A stretch of DNA of 64,000 nucleotides from Arthrobacter saudimassiliensis (GCA_900016675.1 LN483070.1:62001-126000); one strand, 5' to 3'; positions 18,622 through 28,708 are shown, counted from the stretch's first letter. Numbers and translations are program-made. Notes: generated from the sequence alone by a model not told the origin.

Positions 18622-18792
18622 GAAAGGGCCTGACTGTCCACGGTGACGAGCTGCCTTCTGAACTCAGAAGCAAGCTTAGCATCGCCGCGGCGGCGGGCCC
18701 CACGGGGTTGTATCCCACCGGCGGTCTATGCCTATCGTAAGCACACTTATAAAACCTGTTGCGGGTTTTCACGGGACTGGAAGGGAAGGCAC

Positions 18793-20253
18793 GTGGACCA
18801 GAACGAAGCTCCGATCCTCGACGCGCTGGAGGACTACCACCGGCTCGACCGATACGGTTTCACTCCCCCCGGCCACCGGCAGGGACGCGGCGTCGACAAG
18901 CGCACCCTGGACGTGCTGGGCGCAGATCCGTTCCGCAACGACGTCCTCGCCAGTGCCGGCCTGGACGACAGGTCTTCCTCCAACGGTTATCTGCAGCAGG
19001 CGCAGGACCTGATGGCCGATGCGGTCGGCGCCGAGCAAACGTTCTTCTCCACCTGCGGCAGCTCGCTGTCGGTCAAGGCGGCGATCCTGGCCGTGACCCG
19101 GGGCACCGGGGAGATCCTGATCGGCCGCGACGCGCACAAGTCGGTCACGGCCGGGCTGATCCTCTCCGGGCTGCAGCCGCGATGGATCCGCCCGCAGTGG
19201 GACAACGAGCTGCACATCGCCCATCCTCCGTCGCCTGAGACCGTGGAGCAGATGTGGCAGCGCCATCCCGACGCCGCGGCCTGCCTGATCGTCAGCCCCA
19301 CCCCCTACGGCACCTGCGCGGACATCGAGGCGATTGCCGAGATCTGCCATCGGCGCGGCAAGCCGCTGATCGTCGATGAGGCCTGGGGCGCCCATCTTCC
19401 GTTCCACAAGGACCTGCCCACCTGGGCCATGAATGCCGGCGCCGACATCTGCGTGGTCAGCGTGCACAAGCTGGGCCTGGGCTTTGAGCAGGGTTCGGTG
19501 TATCACCTGCAGGGCTCCCTGGTGGACCCGGTACGGCTGAAGCAATGCGCCGATCTGCTGGCCACCACCAGCACCAATGTGCTCATGTACGCAGGCCTGG
19601 ACGGCTGGCGGCGCCACATGGTGCAGTCCGGCGAGGAGGAACTCGACGCCGCCCTGAAGTTGGTGGAGGCTGTCCGGGCACGGATCAACGACCTGCCCGG
19701 GCTGCATGTGCTGCACGATGAGCTGATCCGGGAGGAGGCCTCCCACGACTTCGATCCGCTGCATGTGCTGATCGACGTCAAGCAGCTGGGCATCAGCGGT
19801 TATCAGGCTGCGGACTGGCTGCGGGCCGAGCGGCGGATCGACGTCGGACTCAACGACCACCGCCGCATCGAGGCCACCTTCTCGCAGTCCGACAGCCAGG
19901 AGACCGCCGACCGGCTGCTCGAGGCGCTTTCCGCCCTGGTCCAGGCGGCCCCGGAACTGCCCGAGCCCTCCCAGGTGCTGCTGCCAGACTCCTCGGACCT
20001 GGAGATGGAGACCGTGCGCCTGCCCCGTGATGCGTTCTTCGGGCCGGTTGAGGTGGTGCCGGCCCGGGAAGCCGAGGGGCGGATCGCAGCCGAGCAGATT
20101 ACCCCGTATCCGCCGGGCATTCCCGCCGTCCTGCCCGGCGAGCGGATCAACGGGCGGGTCATCGAGTACCTGCTCTCCGGCGTTGAAGCGGGCATGGTGC
20201 TGCCGGATCCGGCGGATCCGGAACTGAACACGATCCGGGTCACCCGGGAGTAG
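18793..20253 (+). CDS. Orn/Lys/Arg decarboxylase-like PLP enzyme
   Basis: A 486-residue fold-type I PLP enzyme of the Orn/Lys/Arg decarboxylase class that lacks the N-terminal wing domain of the long enterobacterial enzymes. The PLP-binding Lys226 lies in SVHKLG, VDEAWGAH supplies the ring-binding Asp, and FTPPGHRQG near the N-terminus is typical. The expected reaction is decarboxylation of a basic amino acid to a polyamine or diamine. The GTG at 18793 has GGAAGGGAAGG upstream; the open frame extends 50 codons further without a site. It is the first gene of a tight cluster with an acetamidase-like gene 12 bp downstream. Confidence 0.9.
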   Translation: MDQNEAPILDALEDYHRLDRYGFTPPGHRQGRGVDKRTLDVLGADPFRNDVLASAGLDDRSSSNGYLQQAQDLMADAVGAEQTFFSTCGSSLSVKAAILAVTRGTGEILIGRDAHKSVTAGLILSGLQPRWIRPQWDNELHIAHPPSPETVEQMWQRHPDAAACLIVSPTPYGTCADIEAIAEICHRRGKPLIVDEAWGAHLPFHKDLPTWAMNAGADICVVSVHKLGLGFEQGSVYHLQGSLVDPVRLKQCADLLATTSTNVLMYAGLDGWRRHMVQSGEEELDAALKLVEAVRARINDLPGLHVLHDELIREEASHDFDPLHVLIDVKQLGISGYQAADWLRAERRIDVGLNDHRRIEATFSQSDSQETADRLLEALSALVQAAPELPEPSQVLLPDSSDLEMETVRLPRDAFFGPVEVVPAREAEGRIAAEQITPYPPGIPAVLPGERINGRVIEYLLSGVEAGMVLPDPADPELNTIRVTRE

Positions 20254-20265
20254 GAGGAGCAGCCG

Positions 20266-21675
20266 ATGCCCGAAACCCTGTTTCCCCTCGACAACTCCAA
20301 ACCGTTCCGGGACCAGGACCGGCCCGGCCACAACCGGTGGCATCCGGGCATTCCCCCGGTGACCACGGTCCGGCCCGGCGAAACGTTCCGGGTCGACTGC
20401 CGGGAGTGGTTCGACGGGCACATCCGCAACGACGACTCCGCCGACGACGTGCTCACCGCCCCGTTCCACACCGGGCACCAGCTCAGCGGCCCCTTCGAGA
20501 TCGCCGGCGCCAAACCCGGGGACCTGCTGGTGGTGGACATTGTCGACGTCGGCCCGATCGGCGCGCCGGGCAGGCTGGCGGGCGAGGGCTGGGGCTACAC
20601 CGGCATTTTTCCCCGCACCAACGGCGGCGGCCTGCTCACCGAGCGGTTCCCCGACGCCTACAAGGCCGTCTGGGACTTTCAGGACGGAGCGGCCGTCTCC
20701 CGCCACATTCCCGAGGTGCGGCTGCAGTCGAAGATCCATCCCGGCGTCATGGGCACCGCGCCCTCGGAACAGCTGCTGCGCCGCTGGAACCGGCGGGAGG
20801 CGGCGCTCGCCGCCCGGAACCCGCTGCGGGTGCCGCCGCTGGCGCTGCCGCCGCTGGCCGAGGGGGCGCTGCTCGGCGGGACGCCGCGTGAGCGGGCGGC
20901 CGCGGTATCCGTCACCGCCGCGCAGACCGCACCGCCGCGGGAAAACGGCGGCAACCAGGACATCAAGAACCTCACCCGCGGCACCCGCATCTTCTATCCG
21001 GTGTACGTGGACGGGGGCATGCTCTCGGTCGGAGACCTGCACTACTGCCAGGGCGACGGCGAAGTCACGCTCTGCGGGGCCATCGAGATGGGCGGCTGGA
21101 TCGACCTGCACGTCGACGTCATCCCCTCCGGGATGCGCACCTACCACCTCGAGGACTCCCCCGCCTTCCTGCCCGGGGACCCGGAGCCGCGCTACGAGGA
21201 GTGGATTTCCTTCTCCGGCATCTCCGTCACCGGGCGCGGCCGGCAGAAGTACCTGGATGCCCGGCTGGCCTACCAGCAGGCCTGCCTGCACGCCATCGAC
21301 TACCTGACCAGCTTCGGCTACACCCCCGAGCAGGCCTATTTGCTGCTGGGCGCGGCACCGGTCGAGGGGCGGCTGTCCGGGGTGGTGGACTTCCCCAACG
21401 CCTGCGCCACCGTCTACATCCCGACGGCGATCTTCGACTTCGACGTCCGCCCCTCCGCCGCGGTGCCGCACCAGGTCCGGCAGGAGACGCCGCTGCCGCA
21501 CGCTCCGGCGTCGGCCCTGCCGCGGGAGAAGACGCTGCGGGCGGTTCCCGTCAACAAACGCGCGCTGCTGCCGGACACCGCCCAGCTGCGCGACTATCTC
21601 ACCGGAACCGCCCGGCGGCTGCTGCCCGCGGCCGGCTTCCCCCGCCTCATCGGACGAAAGGCGCGCCATGACTGA
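20266..21675 (+). CDS. Acetamidase/formamidase family protein
   Basis: A 469-residue metal-dependent amidohydrolase of the FmdA/AmdA family, which splits formamide, acetamide or related amides to ammonia and an acid. Family stretches include GPFEIAGAKPGDLLVVDI (about residues 77-94), the HPGVMG block near 160, NGGNQDIKNL, and DVIPSGMRTYHLEDSP. A C-terminal extension of roughly 60 residues (Pro/Arg-rich) makes it longer than typical members of about 400 residues. AGGAGGAG precedes the ATG. It sits between a decarboxylase and a hydrolase in overlapping order, so it probably works on an amide made from, or leading to, a basic amino-acid product. Confidence 0.9.
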   Translation: MPETLFPLDNSKPFRDQDRPGHNRWHPGIPPVTTVRPGETFRVDCREWFDGHIRNDDSADDVLTAPFHTGHQLSGPFEIAGAKPGDLLVVDIVDVGPIGAPGRLAGEGWGYTGIFPRTNGGGLLTERFPDAYKAVWDFQDGAAVSRHIPEVRLQSKIHPGVMGTAPSEQLLRRWNRREAALAARNPLRVPPLALPPLAEGALLGGTPRERAAAVSVTAAQTAPPRENGGNQDIKNLTRGTRIFYPVYVDGGMLSVGDLHYCQGDGEVTLCGAIEMGGWIDLHVDVIPSGMRTYHLEDSPAFLPGDPEPRYEEWISFSGISVTGRGRQKYLDARLAYQQACLHAIDYLTSFGYTPEQAYLLLGAAPVEGRLSGVVDFPNACATVYIPTAIFDFDVRPSAAVPHQVRQETPLPHAPASALPREKTLRAVPVNKRALLPDTAQLRDYLTGTARRLLPAAGFPRLIGRKARHD

Positions 21676-22561
21676 TCCCGCGTCCCTGGATCCACACGTT
21701 CCGCTGCATCCCAGCGAGCGACGACGGCGCGTGGCCGGCCCCGGTGCCGACCTGGCGGTCTTCGAGTACGGCCCCGAGCCGGGGCCCGGCGTGCCCGAGG
21801 TGCTGCTGGTGCACGGGTATCCGGACGACCACGCCCTGTGGGGCCCGGTGATCCGCGACCTGGCCGCGGATCACCACGTCATCGCCTACGACACGCGCAA
21901 CGCCGGGGGCTCCCGGACCACCGGGACCGGGCTGGCCGCGTTCCGGCTGCCGCTGCTCGTGGAGGACCTCTACGCCGTCCTGGACGCCGCTGCCGCCGGT
22001 CCGGTGCACCTGGTCGGCCACGACTGGGGATCCATCCAGGGCTGGGCCGCGGCCCGGGACCCGCGCGCCGCCGACAGGCTGCTGGACTACACCAGCATCT
22101 CGGGCCCGGACCTGCTGCACTTTCGGCGCTGGTTTGCGCGTCGGCTGCGCAGCCCCCGGCGTTGGCCCGAGGCCCTCCAGCAGGCCCTGCGCAGCTCCTA
22201 CGCCGCCGGCTTCCAGGTCCCGGTACTGCCGGAGCTGCTCTTCTCGGCGGCCGGGGCACGGCTGTACGAGCGGTTGTCCGGCCGCCCTGCCCGCCGCAAC
22301 CCTCAGCGCGGGCTGGCCCTGTACCGGGCGAACCGGGCCGGCGCTCCGGACGACATCGTGCGGGACGTACCCGTCCAGGTTCCGGTGCATGTGGTGGTTC
22401 CGCTGCGGGATCCGTTCCTCTCGCCCCGGCTCAACCAGGGCGTCACGGACTTCGCGCCGCTGGCCCGCTTCACGGCGGTCGACGCCGGCCACTGGTGGCC
22501 TGCGACCCATGCGCCGGAACTGGCCGGCATGATCCGCGTCGCATCCGCGCTGGCAGAATAG
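21668..22561 (+). CDS. Alpha/beta hydrolase with Asp nucleophile (epoxide hydrolase/dehalogenase-like)
   Basis: A 297-residue alpha/beta hydrolase. The oxyanion-hole motif LLVHGYPDDH is near residue 40 and the nucleophile elbow is GHDWGS with Asp119, as in epoxide hydrolases and haloalkane or fluoroacetate dehalogenases, not the Ser of esterases. The catalytic His is in DAGHWWP near the end. The ATG overlaps the acetamidase 3' end by 8 bases, so translation is coupled. The substrate is unknown; the context points to a small catabolic pathway. Confidence 0.87.
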   Translation: MTDPASLDPHVPLHPSERRRRVAGPGADLAVFEYGPEPGPGVPEVLLVHGYPDDHALWGPVIRDLAADHHVIAYDTRNAGGSRTTGTGLAAFRLPLLVEDLYAVLDAAAAGPVHLVGHDWGSIQGWAAARDPRAADRLLDYTSISGPDLLHFRRWFARRLRSPRRWPEALQQALRSSYAAGFQVPVLPELLFSAAGARLYERLSGRPARRNPQRGLALYRANRAGAPDDIVRDVPVQVPVHVVVPLRDPFLSPRLNQGVTDFAPLARFTAVDAGHWWPATHAPELAGMIRVASALAE

Positions 22562-22688
22562 ATACCAGGCCTGGAGGCGCACCCCGCCTCCCTGCTCACC
22601 GGGGGGATGAGTTCAGTGGGAATGCCGCGCCCGCCCCGCGGGTTGACACGACCACAGGCCGTTACCCAACCCCACAAGGAGATGGCTC

Positions 22689-24182
22689 ATGACAACCCAG
22701 GTCGCATCGACCAACCCGGCAGAGACCGGCTGGATCCCCGCTGAGCAGTTCATCGGCGGACAGTGGCGTGAAGGCCGCTCGGAGAAGGTCCTCACCGATA
22801 CCAACCCCTTCACCGGGCAGGACCTGCTCACCATGCGCCAGGCCTCCCGCGAGGACCTCCACGAGGCGTACACCGCCGCCGCCGAGGCGCAGAAGCAGTG
22901 GGCGGCGCAGCCGCCGGCCGCCCGCCGCAAGGTCATCGAACGTGCCGCGCAGATCCTCGACGAGCGCCGGGACGAGATCATCGCCTGGCTGGCCGCCGAG
23001 TCCGGTTCCACGGTGCTGAAGTCGAACATCGAGGTGGACTCCGCCATCGCGATCACCCGCGAGTCGGCCACCTTCCCGCACCGCGTCAGCGGTCGCATCC
23101 TCGACTCCGACGTTCCCGGCAAGGAAGCCCGCGTGTACCGCGGCCCGCTCGGCGTCGTCGGGGTGATCAGCCCCTGGAACTTCCCGCTGCACCTTTCCGA
23201 GCGTTCGGTGGCGCCGGCGCTGGCCCTCGGCAACGCCGTCGTCCTGAAGCCGGCCAGCGACACCCCGGTCACCGGCGGCCTGATCCTGGCCAAGGTGTTC
23301 GAGGAGGCCGGCCTGCCCGCCGGCGTGCTGAGCGTCGTCGTCGGCTCCGGCTCGGAGATCGGCGACGCATTCGTGGAGCACCCGGTGCCGAAGCTGATCT
23401 CCTTCACCGGCTCCACTCCGGTGGGCAAGAACGTCGGCGCCCTGGCCGCCAGCGGTGCCACGCTCAAGCACGTGGCCCTGGAACTGGGCGGCAACGGCCC
23501 GTTCGTGGTGCTCGCCGATGCCGACGTCGACCAGGCCGTCCGGGCCGCGGCGATGGGCAAGTTCCTGCACCAGGGCCAGATCTGCATGGCGATCAACCGG
23601 ATCATCGTCGAGGCCCCGGTCTACGACGAGTTCGTCGAGAAGTTCGCTGCCCATGTGCGCGGGATCAAGGCCGGCGACCCGACCGATCCGCAGAACGTGG
23701 TGGGCCCGATCATCAACGCCGGCCAGCTTGAAGGCCTGCAGGAGAAGATCCGCCTCGCGCAGGAGGAAGGCGCCCGGCTGGTCGTCGAGGGCTCCGTGGA
23801 CGGGCAGGTCCTTTCCCCGTACGTGTTCGCCGATGTCACCAACGACATGGAGCTGGCCCGGGAGGAGATCTTCGGCCCCATCGCCGGCATCCAGCGCGCC
23901 GACGACGCCGAGCACGCCCTGGCCCTGGCCAACGACACCGACCTCGGCCTCTCCAGCGCCGTGTTCACCTCCGACCTGGACCGCGGCGTCGAGTTCGCCA
24001 AGCGCATGCGCGCCGGCATGACCCACGTCAACGACATCACCGTCCAGGACGAGTCGCACATCGCGTTCGGCGGCGAGAAGAACTCCGGGCTCGGCCGCTT
24101 CAACGGCGAGTGGGCGCTGGAGGAATTCACCACCGACCACACCATCACGGTCCAGCGCACTCCGCGCGAGTACCCGATCTAG
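22689..24182 (+). CDS. NAD(P)-dependent aldehyde dehydrogenase (benzaldehyde dehydrogenase-like)
   Basis: A 497-residue aldehyde dehydrogenase that oxidises an aldehyde to its acid. The cofactor-site PWNFPLHLS, the general base Glu265 in LELGGNGPF, and the nucleophile Cys299 in GQICMA are present. [10 protein letters not shown] resembles benzaldehyde/vanillin dehydrogenases more than betaine-aldehyde types. AAGGAG precedes the ATG. It follows the hydrolase by 127 bp and may be the last step of the same pathway, for instance oxidising an amine-derived aldehyde, or be separately transcribed. A strong hairpin closes the unit. Confidence 0.93.
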   Translation: MTTQVASTNPAETGWIPAEQFIGGQWREGRSEKVLTDTNPFTGQDLLTMRQASREDLHEAYTAAAEAQKQWAAQPPAARRKVIERAAQILDERRDEIIAWLAAESGSTVLKSNIEVDSAIAITRESATFPHRVSGRILDSDVPGKEARVYRGPLGVVGVISPWNFPLHLSERSVAPALALGNAVVLKPASDTPVTGGLILAKVFEEAGLPAGVLSVVVGSGSEIGDAFVEHPVPKLISFTGSTPVGKNVGALAASGATLKHVALELGGNGPFVVLADADVDQAVRAAAMGKFLHQGQICMAINRIIVEAPVYDEFVEKFAAHVRGIKAGDPTDPQNVVGPIINAGQLEGLQEKIRLAQEEGARLVVEGSVDGQVLSPYVFADVTNDMELAREEIFGPIAGIQRADDAEHALALANDTDLGLSSAVFTSDLDRGVEFAKRMRAGMTHVNDITVQDESHIAFGGEKNSGLGRFNGEWALEEFTTDHTITVQRTPREYPI

Positions 24183-24208
24183 CCACCGGCACCACACGGC
24201 AGCACGTG

Positions 24209-24251
24209 ACGACGGCGGCCCGTTCCCCCGAAGGGAGCGGGCCGCCGTCGT
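24209..24251. terminator. Bidirectional hairpin terminator
   Basis: A perfect 14-bp inverted repeat (ACGACGGCGGCCCG and its complement at 24238-24251) sits between the convergent aldehyde dehydrogenase and FAD-protein genes. Confidence 0.8.
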
Positions 24252-24281
24252 ACGTTCAGGCCAGGATGCGTGGACCGGCCG

Positions 24282-26288
24282 TCAGGAAACGCTCAGCGAC
24301 GTGGCCCCGTGCCGGCCGGCGGCACCGGCTTCCTGCTGCGCCTGTCCGCCGTCGGCACCGGCCAGCAGCGCGGCGGCGATGTCGTCGGCGTCGCGCAGGG
24401 TGCGTGATCCGGCGGCCGCCGGCGCCCCGGCCTCCGCAGCGATCGCGGTGCCCCACTGCACCGAGGACAGCTGCAGGCCCAGCACGTACAGGTTCTGCTG
24501 CGGTTCGCCGCTGACACCCACAGGCCGGTACGGCGGCGGCGTGACATCAAGGCCGGGGGTCAGCACCGGGGTGCCGGTGGCGGACATCATCACCTTGGGC
24601 CGGGCCAGCCCGTCCCGCAGCAGCGAGCCCAGCAGCGGGCTGCCGGTCCGCTCGACCCGGTTGGGCGGCATCATCGCCTCCAGCAGCACCCGGGCGGTGT
24701 GCCGGGTACCGACCCAGGGCGACGCCGCGGTGAACAGCCCGGCGGCCTCGTCGACGTCGAAGCGCGGATCCGGGCCGACGAAGTGCACCAGCCCGGCGCG
24801 GGTCAGCGCGGCCAGCTGCTCGATCCGCTGCGGCGGGGGCCCGCTGGCCAGGCCTTCGACCAGCGGCTCGAACCAGCCGCGCAGCTCGGCGAGCCAGGAT
24901 TCCTCGGCCAGGCCGCCGTCGGCCACCACTTCCTTCAGGACACTGCGGCCGGCGTTGAACGCGCCGATCGCCATCTTCAGCGGGTCGTCCTCCCCGGCAG
25001 CCGAGCCGGCGGCGTCGTCCTCGAGATAGGCCAGGACCGCGGCGTCGAGCTCCTCGGCACCGGCGTAGGGCCGGCGGCCCAGCGGCTGGGCAAGGGCCTC
25101 AAGGTTGGTGCGGTGCGCGTCCGGCACGTACCGGCTGAGCACGTCCTCCTTGGCGGCGTCCCAGGCGGGGCCGGGAACATCCAGCGCGGCCTGCAGCTCG
25201 GCGAGGAAGTCCTCGGCGCCGCCGCGCAGGACCCCGGGCCGGACCCGGGCCAGCGTGCCGTAGTAGGCCCAGACCGCGTCCCGGTGCAGCAGCGGCCAGA
25301 GGTCGTGGTCGAAGCCCGGGTTCAGGCCGCGCCGGGTCAGCCGCGACGCCGCCTCCCGGTTCAGGTACCGCAGCCGGACGCTGCGGGGAATGTAGCTGTC
25401 CAGCAGCGCCTTGGCCCGGTAGGGCGTGCCGCGGCGCGAAGCGGCCAGCAGCAGCGGTTCCCGCCCGGAGGCCTCGTAGCGCAGGGCACGGCCCGGGCCG
25501 TCCCCGGTGGACAGGAAACGCCCTCCGCGGCCCTCGGTGACCTGCACCATCAGGTCGAAGAAGTTCAGGCCGAGGCCGCGCACCAGCACCGGTTCCCCTT
25601 CGGGCAGCCGGGAGAAGTCGACGTCGCCCGGAACCGCGGGCGGAAAGTAGTCCAGTCCGTGCCGCTGGGCTGCGGCCCGCAGCCGTTCCTGCTCCGCGCT
25701 CAGATCCGCCGGCACGTGCCCCAGGGCAAGCACGACGACGTCGGCGTCCAGCTGCCCGCCGCCGGACAGCTCCACGGTGAACCCGGTGCCCCGCCGCTGC
25801 AGGTGCAGCGCCTCGGCACGTTCGTGGCGCAGGTCGACGCCGTCCGCCCGCCCGGCGTCGAGCAGCCGGTGCCAGGTCCACTGCAGGTAGCGCCCGTACA
25901 GGGCGCGGCTGGGGAAATCGGCGGAACCCAGCCCGGCGAGCTCGGTCCGGTCCGCGTCGCTGAGCTGCGGGCCGGGGGCGGAGCGCATCAGCTCCCGCCA
26001 CCCGTCAAAGGACAGCCCGGCCGGCGACGGCGGCAACTCCGCTGCGGTGGGCCCAGCCGGCACCACGGTGGGAAACAAGGCGGGCGTGTTCATCAGGAAC
26101 AGCCGGGACTGGTCCGTCCGCCAGACATGGCCGGGCCCGGGGTCGTAAGGGTCCACCAGGACTATCCGCAGGGCGGGCCGCGCCGCCTCGGGCAGCATCC
26201 GGCGCCGGGAGAGCAGGCGGTCCACCACGGAGAGTCCCCGCGGCCCGGCGCCGACGACGGCAATCCGGGTGATCTGCGTGTTCTCCAT
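24282..26288 (-). CDS. FAD/NAD(P)-binding protein (PF13454-like)
   Basis: A 668-residue protein with an N-terminal dinucleotide fold, IAVVGAGPRGLSVVDRLL (residues 9-26), and further motifs typical of the FAD/NAD(P)-binding family found in actinobacteria (PGPGHVWRTDQ, VVVLALGHVP). The family is loosely related to lysine/ornithine N-monooxygenases, but the substrate is unknown. It seems cytosolic. A TACCCT box six bases before the ATG suggests a leaderless mRNA. It is divergent from the prolyl oligopeptidase gene over a 95-bp spacer. Confidence 0.85.
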   Translation of the reverse strand: MENTQITRIAVVGAGPRGLSVVDRLLSRRRMLPEAARPALRIVLVDPYDPGPGHVWRTDQSRLFLMNTPALFPTVVPAGPTAAELPPSPAGLSFDGWRELMRSAPGPQLSDADRTELAGLGSADFPSRALYGRYLQWTWHRLLDAGRADGVDLRHERAEALHLQRRGTGFTVELSGGGQLDADVVVLALGHVPADLSAEQERLRAAAQRHGLDYFPPAVPGDVDFSRLPEGEPVLVRGLGLNFFDLMVQVTEGRGGRFLSTGDGPGRALRYEASGREPLLLAASRRGTPYRAKALLDSYIPRSVRLRYLNREAASRLTRRGLNPGFDHDLWPLLHRDAVWAYYGTLARVRPGVLRGGAEDFLAELQAALDVPGPAWDAAKEDVLSRYVPDAHRTNLEALAQPLGRRPYAGAEELDAAVLAYLEDDAAGSAAGEDDPLKMAIGAFNAGRSVLKEVVADGGLAEESWLAELRGWFEPLVEGLASGPPPQRIEQLAALTRAGLVHFVGPDPRFDVDEAAGLFTAASPWVGTRHTARVLLEAMMPPNRVERTGSPLLGSLLRDGLARPKVMMSATGTPVLTPGLDVTPPPYRPVGVSGEPQQNLYVLGLQLSSVQWGTAIAAEAGAPAAAGSRTLRDADDIAAALLAGADGGQAQQEAGAAGRHGATSLSVS

Positions 26289-26294
26289 GCTCCT

Positions 26295-26300
26295 AGGGTA
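26295..26300 (-). promoter_or_regulatory. Probable -10 box for leaderless start at 26288
   Basis: TACCCT on the minus strand ends 6 nt before the ATG of the FAD protein. Confidence 0.5.
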
Positions 26301-26371
26301 TCCGCCGCCACCGCGTCGTCCGCCGCCGGCGGCGCGAACGCAGGCTCGTCCGGAGCACCCGGGCCCGCCCC

Positions 26372-26377
26372 TAGGAT
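26372..26377 (+). promoter_or_regulatory. Probable -10 box for leaderless start at 26384
   Basis: TAGGAT ends 6 nt before the ATG of the oligopeptidase gene; back-to-back with the minus-strand box at 26295. Confidence 0.55.
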
Positions 26378-26383
26378 GGGCAC

Positions 26384-28510
26384 ATGAAAACAGCGACCGG
26401 CCCCGCAGCAGACCAGCCCGCCGAGGACGAGTTCCTCTGGCTGGAGGACATCCACGGCGACCGCCAGCTCGACTGGGTCCGCAGCCGGAACGAGCGGACG
26501 GAACAGCTGCTCTCCCGCACCGGGTTCGAGCAGACCGAACAGCGCCTGCTCGAGGTCCTCGATGCCAGCGACCGGATTCCCATGGTCGCCAAGCGCGGGG
26601 ACTGGTACTACAACTTCTGGCGCGACGGCGAGCATCCCCGCGGGCTCTGGCGCCGCACCGACTGGGACAGCTACCGCGCCGGAAACCCGCAGTGGCAGCT
26701 GCTGCTGGACGTGGATGAGCTCAGCCGCAGCGAAGGCACCGAATGGGTGTGGGGCGGCGCCCGGTTCCTGCACCCGGCCGACGGCGGCCCGTACCGCCGG
26801 GCCCTGGTGGTCCTCTCCCCCGACGGCGGCGACGCCTCCCGGTACCGGGAGTTCGACGTCGAGGACCTCGGCTTCGTACCCGGCGGCTTCGACATCCCCA
26901 CAGCCAAGAGCCAGGTCAGCTGGGCCGGACCGGACGCCCTGCACGTGGGCACCGACTTCGGCCCCGGCTCGATGACCACGTCCTCCTACCCGCGCACCGC
27001 CCGGCTGCTGCGCCGCGGACAGGCGCTGGACGCTGCGGAACTGGAGTTCGAGGTCCCGGCGGACCACATGATGGCGTACGTGGCGCGGGACCAGACCCCC
27101 GGCTTCGAACGGGACCTCGCCGTGGACATCATCGACTTCTACCGCAGCCGCAGCTACCTGCGCCGGGACGGGGACTGGACCAGGATCGAGGTGCCCGAGG
27201 ACGTCACCGTGGACCTGCACCGGCAGTGGCTGGTGATGCGCCCGCGCACCGATTGGGAGGCCAACGGCACCGTGTATCCGGCCGGCTCCCTGCTCGCCGC
27301 CGACCTTGACGCCTTCTTGGCCGGGGACCGCAACCTGCAGGTGCTGTTCCGCCCGGACCCGGAGACCTCGCTGCAGTCCTGGAGCTGGACCCGGGACTTC
27401 CTGCTGCTGAACCTGCTGCGCAATGTCAGCAGCGAGATTCTCGTCGTCGATCCGGCCGACGGGTGGCGCGCCCGGCCGCTGGAGGCCTGCCCGCCGCTGC
27501 ACAGCGTGGACGCCTACGCCGTCGACGATGAGGACGAGGCCGCCGGCAATGACTACTGGCTCGTCAGCACCGGGTTCCTGACCCCGTCCACCCTTTCCCG
27601 CGGCACCCTGGGCGCCGACGCCGCCGGCCCGGAGACCATCCGCACCTCCCCCGCCTACTTCGACACCGCCGACTACACCGTGGAACAGCACTTCGCGGAC
27701 TCCGCCGACGGCACCCGGGTTCCCTACTTCCAGGTCGCGCCCCGCAGCCTGGTGCTCGACGGCGGCAACCCCACCCTGCTCAACGGCTACGGCGGATTCG
27801 AGGCCTCCCTGACGCCCGCGTACAGCGGCGTGGTGGGCCGCGGGTGGCTGGAGCGGCGCACCACCGGCCCCGACGGCGTCGAACGGCGCGGCGTGTACGT
27901 GCTCGCGAACATCCGCGGCGGCGGCGAATACGGGCCGGACTGGCACCGGGCCGCCCTGCAGGCCAACCGGCACCGGGCCTACGAGGACTTCGCGGCCGTG
28001 GCCGAGGACCTGATCCGCCGGAAGGTGACCTCCAGGGAGCATCTGGGCTGCACCGGGCGCAGCAACGGAGGCCTGCTGGTGGGCAATATGCTGACGACGT
28101 ACCCCCACCTGTTCGGCGCCGTCTCCTGCGGGGTGCCGCTGCTGGACATGCGCCGCTACACGAAGCTTTCCGCCGGGTATTCGTGGATCGCGGAGTACGG
28201 AGATCCGGACGATCCGGAACAGTGGGAGTTCATCCGCACGTTCTCCCCGTACCACCTGGTCAAGCCCGGCACCGACTATCCGCCCACGCTTATCTGGACC
28301 GCCACCAGCGATGACCGGGTGGGTCCGGTGCAGGCCCGCAAGATGGCTGCCCGCATGGAAGCCCTCGGCGTGGACCGGGTGTGGTTCCATGAAGCGCTGG
28401 AAGGCGGCCACGCCGGCGCGGCCGACAACCGGCAGGCGGCACGCATGCACGCCATGTCCTACGAATTCCTGTGGGAGGCCCTCACCGGCGGCCTGGCGGA
28501 AGGCCGGTAG
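26384..28510 (+). CDS. Prolyl oligopeptidase family serine peptidase (S9)
   Basis: A 708-residue cytosolic S9 peptidase that cleaves short peptides, usually after proline. The N-terminal WLEDIHGDRQLDWV is typical, a beta-propeller fills about residues 70-420, and the C-terminal alpha/beta hydrolase domain carries Ser560 (GRSNGG), Asp644 (TSDDRVGP) and His676 (EGGHAG). IRGGGEYGPDWH is another family mark. Domain layout and size are normal. The start fits a leaderless transcript from the TAGGAT box. tRNA-Ser(GCU) follows. Confidence 0.93.
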   Translation: MKTATGPAADQPAEDEFLWLEDIHGDRQLDWVRSRNERTEQLLSRTGFEQTEQRLLEVLDASDRIPMVAKRGDWYYNFWRDGEHPRGLWRRTDWDSYRAGNPQWQLLLDVDELSRSEGTEWVWGGARFLHPADGGPYRRALVVLSPDGGDASRYREFDVEDLGFVPGGFDIPTAKSQVSWAGPDALHVGTDFGPGSMTTSSYPRTARLLRRGQALDAAELEFEVPADHMMAYVARDQTPGFERDLAVDIIDFYRSRSYLRRDGDWTRIEVPEDVTVDLHRQWLVMRPRTDWEANGTVYPAGSLLAADLDAFLAGDRNLQVLFRPDPETSLQSWSWTRDFLLLNLLRNVSSEILVVDPADGWRARPLEACPPLHSVDAYAVDDEDEAAGNDYWLVSTGFLTPSTLSRGTLGADAAGPETIRTSPAYFDTADYTVEQHFADSADGTRVPYFQVAPRSLVLDGGNPTLLNGYGGFEASLTPAYSGVVGRGWLERRTTGPDGVERRGVYVLANIRGGGEYGPDWHRAALQANRHRAYEDFAAVAEDLIRRKVTSREHLGCTGRSNGGLLVGNMLTTYPHLFGAVSCGVPLLDMRRYTKLSAGYSWIAEYGDPDDPEQWEFIRTFSPYHLVKPGTDYPPTLIWTATSDDRVGPVQARKMAARMEALGVDRVWFHEALEGGHAGAADNRQAARMHAMSYEFLWEALTGGLAEGR

Positions 28511-28579
28511 CGGCGTTTTGGCCTTCAGCCCGATCTGCGGGTAGGCTGGACAGGCTGGCAACGTGCGCCGGCGGCAACT

Positions 28580-28670
28580 GGAGACGTGCCAGAGCGGCCG
28601 AATGGGCTTCACTGCTAATGAAGTGCGGGCCTAAAGCCCGCCGGGGGTTCAAATCCCCCCGTCTCCGCCA
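28580..28670 (+). tRNA. tRNA-Ser (anticodon GCU)
   Basis: Acceptor GGAGACG pairs with CGTCTCC, then discriminator G and encoded CCA. The anticodon loop CTGCTAA in a CTTCA/TGAAG stem reads AGC/AGU. The long variable arm is as expected for serine. Confidence 0.97.
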
Positions 28671-28674
28671 GACA

Positions 28675-28708
28675 AAGGAAGGCCCCCGGGAAACCGGGGG
28701 CCTTCCTT
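28675..28708. terminator. Hairpin terminator after tRNA-Ser(GCU)
   Basis: A perfect 15-bp inverted repeat (AAGGAAGGCCCCCGG and its complement) around GAAA. Its A and T ends let it serve both strands. Confidence 0.85.

Noticed and set aside
18769-21669. 966-codon open frame antisense to the decarboxylase and acetamidase genes
   Set aside because: It crosses the boundary of two clear sense genes and has no recognisable domain.
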